Shown piece by piece: positions 61,042 through 64,000 of a DNA stretch of 64,000 bases. The notes under the pieces were generated by a model, which did no database searches, was not told where the DNA came from, and saw nothing but the letters and a program-made list of their open reading frames with translations. Source of the DNA: Auanema rhodensis. Lineage: Eukaryota > Nematoda > Chromadorea > Rhabditida > Rhabditidae. Position numbers and translations under genes: made by a program. The DNA lies in NCBI GenBank assembly GCA_964057225.1, contig OZ059899.1, forward strand, positions 20,530,501 to 20,594,500. Reading direction: 5' to 3'. Each line of letters opens with the position of its first letter. Positions within the stretch are counted from its first letter, which is position 1.

Positions 61042-63498
61042 ATAAGTGTGAACTTATATCAGTTGATATCTCGGTGCATTTTTAAGCTAGCGCAAATCTG
61101 ATAACACAGATCGACGCAGCTTAAAAATCCGCATCGAATACACTATACTACATTGAGAAACGCTTAATACAAAAATTAGTTATGATCGTTTGAAAAATGA
61201 TGCATTAGTGTATGTTGAGTTTCCATGTACACTCAACATTGCTTCCAAAAACATTTTTACAAAAATTTTTCCGAAAAATTTCAAAATAATTTCGCAAAAA
61301 GTAGATGTTTTTAGATTCCTTTTTTCAAGGCCAAGACGATGGACAATGTTATTCAACGAAAAAATTAATTCTGCAGGGTGAAAATCGAGGATATAAGTGT
61401 GAACTTATATCAGTTGATATCTCGGTGCATTTTTAAGCTAGCGCAAATCTGATAACACAGATCGACGCAGCCTAAAAATCCGCATCGAATGCACTATACT
61501 GCATTGAGAAACGCTTAATACAAAAGTTAGTTATGATCGTTTGAAAAATGATGCATTAGTGTATGTTGAGTTTCCATGTACACTCAACATTGCTTCCAAA
61601 AACATTTTGACAAAAATTTTTCCGAAAAATTTTAAAATAATTTCGCAAAAATTAGATGTTTTTAGATTCCTTTTTTCAAGGCAAAGACGATGGACAATGT
61701 TATTCAACGAAAAAATTAATTCTGCAGGGTGAAAATCGAGGATATAAGTGTGAACTTATATCAGTTGATATCTCGGTGCATTTTTAAGCTAGCGCAAATC
61801 TGATAACACAGATCGACGCAGCTTAAAAATCCGCATCGAATGCACTATACTACATTGAGAAACGCTTAATACAAAAATTAGTTATGATCGTTTGAAAAAT
61901 GATGCATTAGTGTATGTTGAGTTTCCATGTACACTCAACATTGCTTCCAAAAACATTTTTACAAAAATTTTTCCGAAAAATTTCAAAATAATTTCGCAAA
62001 AAGTAGATGTTTTTAGATTCCTTTTTCCAAGGCAAAGACGATGGACAATGTTATTCAACGAAAAAATTAATTCTGCAGGGTGAAAATCGAGGATATAAGT
62101 GTGAACTTATATCAGTTGATATCTCGGTGCATTTTTAAGCTAGCGCAAATCTGATAACACAGATCGACGCAGCTTAAAAATTCGCATCGAATGCACTATA
62201 CTACATTGAGAAACGCTTAATACAAAAGTTAGTTATGATCGTTTGAAAAATGATGCATTAGTGTATGTTGAGTTTCCATGTACACTCAACATTGCTTCCA
62301 AAAACATTTTGACAAAAATTTTTCCGAAAAATTTCAAGATAATTTCGCAAAAATTAGATGTTTTTAGATTCCTTTTTTCAAGGCAAAGACGATGGACAAT
62401 GTTATTCAACGAAAAAATTAATTCTGCAGGGTGAAAATCGAGGATATAAGTGTGAACTTATATCAGTTGATATCTCGGTGCATTTTTAAGCTAGCGCAAA
62501 TCTGATAACACAGATAGACGCAGCTTAAAAATCCGCATCGAATACACTATACTACATTGAGAAACGCTTAATACAAAAATTAGTTATGATCGTTTGAAAA
62601 ATGATGCATTAGTGTATGTTGAGTTTCCATGTACACTCAACATTGCTTCCAAAAACATTTTGACAAAAATTTTTCCGAAAAATTTCAAGATAATTTCGCA
62701 AAAATTAGATGTTTTTAGATTCCTTTTTTCAAGGCAAAGACGATGGACAATGTTATTCAACGAAAAAATTAATTCTGCAGGGTGAAAATCGAGGATATAA
62801 GTGTGAACTTATATCAGTTGATATCTCGGTGCATTTTTAAGCTAGCGCAAATCTGATAACACAGATCGACGCAGCTTAAAAATCCGCATCGAATACACTA
62901 TACTACATTGAGAAACGCTTAATACAAAAATTAGTTATGATCGTTTGAAAAATGATGCATTAGTGTATGTTGAGTTTCCATGTACACTCAACATTGCTTC
63001 CAAAAACATTTTGACAAAAATTTTTCCGAAAAATTTCAAGATAATTTCGCAAAAATTAGATGTTTTTAGATTCCTTTTTTCAAGGCAAAGACGATGGACA
63101 ATGTTATTCAACGAAAAAATTAATTCTGCAGGGTGAAAATCGAGGATATAAGTGTGAACTTATATCAGTTGATATCTCGGTGCATTTTTAAGTTAGCGCA
63201 AATCTGATAACACAGATCGACGCAGCTTAAAAATCCGCATCGAATACACTATACTACATTGAGAAACGCTTAATACAAAAATTAGTTATGATCGTTTGAA
63301 AAATGATGCATTAGTGTATGTTGAGTTTCCATGTACACTCAACATTGCTTCCAAAAACATTTTGACAAAAATTTTTCCGAAAAATTTCAAGATAATTTCG
63401 CAAAAATTAGATGTTTTTAGATTCCTTTTTTCAAGGCAAAGACGATGGACAATGTTATTCAACGAAAAAATTAATTCTGCAGGGTGAAAATCGAGGAT
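61042..63498 (+). repeat. 7-monomer unit E, copy 2 (M175-M181)
   Basis: Immediately follows copy 1 with the same marker order. I see three differences over 2457 bp: TTTTTCCAAGG in M177, CAGATCGACG in M180 where M173 has CAGATAGACG, and AAGTTAGCG in M181. About 99.9% identity makes this the youngest long duplication in the window, or the one most open to assembly error. Confidence 0.9.
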
Positions 63499-63850
63499 AT
63501 AAGTGTGAACTTATATCAGTTGATATCTCGGTGCATTTTTAAGCTAGCGCAAATCTGATAACACAGATCGACGCAGCTTAAAAATCCGCATCGAATACAC
63601 TATACTACATTGAGAAACGCTTAATACAAAAATTAGTTATGATCGTTTGAAAAATGATGCATTAGTGTATGTTGAGTTTCCATGTACACTCAACATTGCT
63701 TCCAAAAACATTTTGACAAAAATTTTTCCGAAAAATTTTAAAATAATTTCGCAAAAAGTAGGTGTTTTTAGATTCCTTTTTTTCAAGGCAAAGACGATGG
63801 ACAATGTTATTCAACGAAAAAATTAATTCTGCAGGGTGAAAATCGAGGAT
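63499..63850 (+). repeat. Chimeric 352-bp monomer M182 at a class switch
   Basis: The front (GAATACACTATACTAC, AAAAATTAG) continues the 58-63 kb class. The back (TTTAAAATAATTTCGCAAAA, GTAGGTG, seven Ts before CAAGG) matches the 352-bp monomers of the 45-48 kb region such as M131. The switch falls between about 63632 and 63740. What follows, M183, is also of the 45-48 kb class. Confidence 0.8.
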
Positions 63851-64000
63851 ATAAGTGTGAACTTATATCAGTTGATATCTCGGTGCATTTTTAAGCTAGC
63901 GCAAATCTGATAACACAGATCGACGCAGCTTAAAAATCCGCATCGAATGCACTATACATCATTGAGAAACGTTTAATACAAAAATTAGTTATGATCGTTT
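63851..64000 (+). repeat. Partial monomer M183, cut by the window edge
   Basis: First 150 bp of a monomer with ACATCATT and AACGTTTAATAC, the signature otherwise confined to 44.9-48.4 kb (M129, M130, M133, M135, M138). The array clearly continues past the window. Confidence 0.92.

Larger units (their letters stand above)
1..64000 (+). repeat. 351-bp satellite DNA array, 182 complete monomers plus one partial
   Basis: The same unit recurs at 351-bp spacing throughout, always in one orientation, with no other sequence between units. Lengths fall into five classes that sum exactly to the last monomer start: 351 bp (151 copies), 350 (15), 348 (7), 347 (1) and 352 (8). The 350 class mostly comes from loss of one A in ATTGAGAAACGC, the 348 class from loss of three bases in GCATTAGTGTATG, and the 352 class from a seventh T in CCTTTTTTCAAGG. 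Neighbouring copies differ at a small set of shared sites, so divergence is low. Head-to-tail arrays of this kind are typical of eukaryotic pericentromeric, centromeric or subtelomeric heterochromatin. The family and chromosome position are unknown, and the array runs off both window edges. Confidence 0.98.

Noticed and set aside
1-64000. CRISPR-like array
   Set aside because: There are no short repeats with unique spacers; the whole 351-bp unit repeats, and no cas genes are present.
1-64000. LTR or non-LTR retrotransposon derivation of the monomer
   Set aside because: No terminal repeats, poly-A end, primer-binding site or target-site duplication could be seen.

Overview
The whole 64 kb window is one tandem satellite DNA array. 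A 351-bp unit repeats head to tail from the first base to the last: 182 complete monomers plus a 150-bp partial one at the right edge (63851-64000). All monomers are on the same strand. I found no gene, RNA gene, transposon, inversion or unique sequence between them, and both window ends lie inside the array. Monomer lengths account for every base: 151 of 351 bp, 15 of 350, 7 of 348, 1 of 347 and 8 of 352 sum to 63,850. In these notes monomers are numbered M1 (1-351) to M183, each starting at ATAAGTGTGAAC.

The array points to eukaryotic centromeric or other heterochromatin. I do not recognise the satellite family and cannot name the species. The first monomer is about 32% G+C (112 of 351) but carries 13 CpGs, where roughly 9 are expected from composition. 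That argues against a genome with heavy germline CpG methylation and fits many invertebrates, insects included; this is weak inference. The monomer is close to two nucleosome lengths, as in many satellites.

Each monomer contains four clear inverted repeats. The largest is a 51-bp composite hairpin with 19 paired bases per arm. Between the third and fourth dyads and beyond is an A/T-tract segment, and the most variable stretch follows the fourth dyad. These variable sites define haplotype classes that show how the array grew.

Layout: 1-5265 has a 6-monomer unit in two copies (2106-bp offset). 5266-17546 is reshuffled blocks with 8421-bp and 3509-bp offsets. 16846-22807 is mainly dimers of 701 or 702 bp. 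22808-34736 holds three copies of a block of about ten monomers (3.5 kb). 34737-39296 is mixed. 39297-44893 is built on a trimer of 351+348+352 bp. 44894-48407 is an unstable trimer region of about 1054 bp. 48408-57180 is a 13-monomer unit copied at a 4562-bp offset. 58585-63498 is a 7-monomer unit copied at exactly 2457 bp with about three differences. M182 switches back to the 45-48 kb class. Several monomers are chimeras of two classes, direct traces of unequal exchange or conversion. The 63-codon open frames seen in most monomers are repeat-borne artefacts, not genes, so no CDS is annotated.
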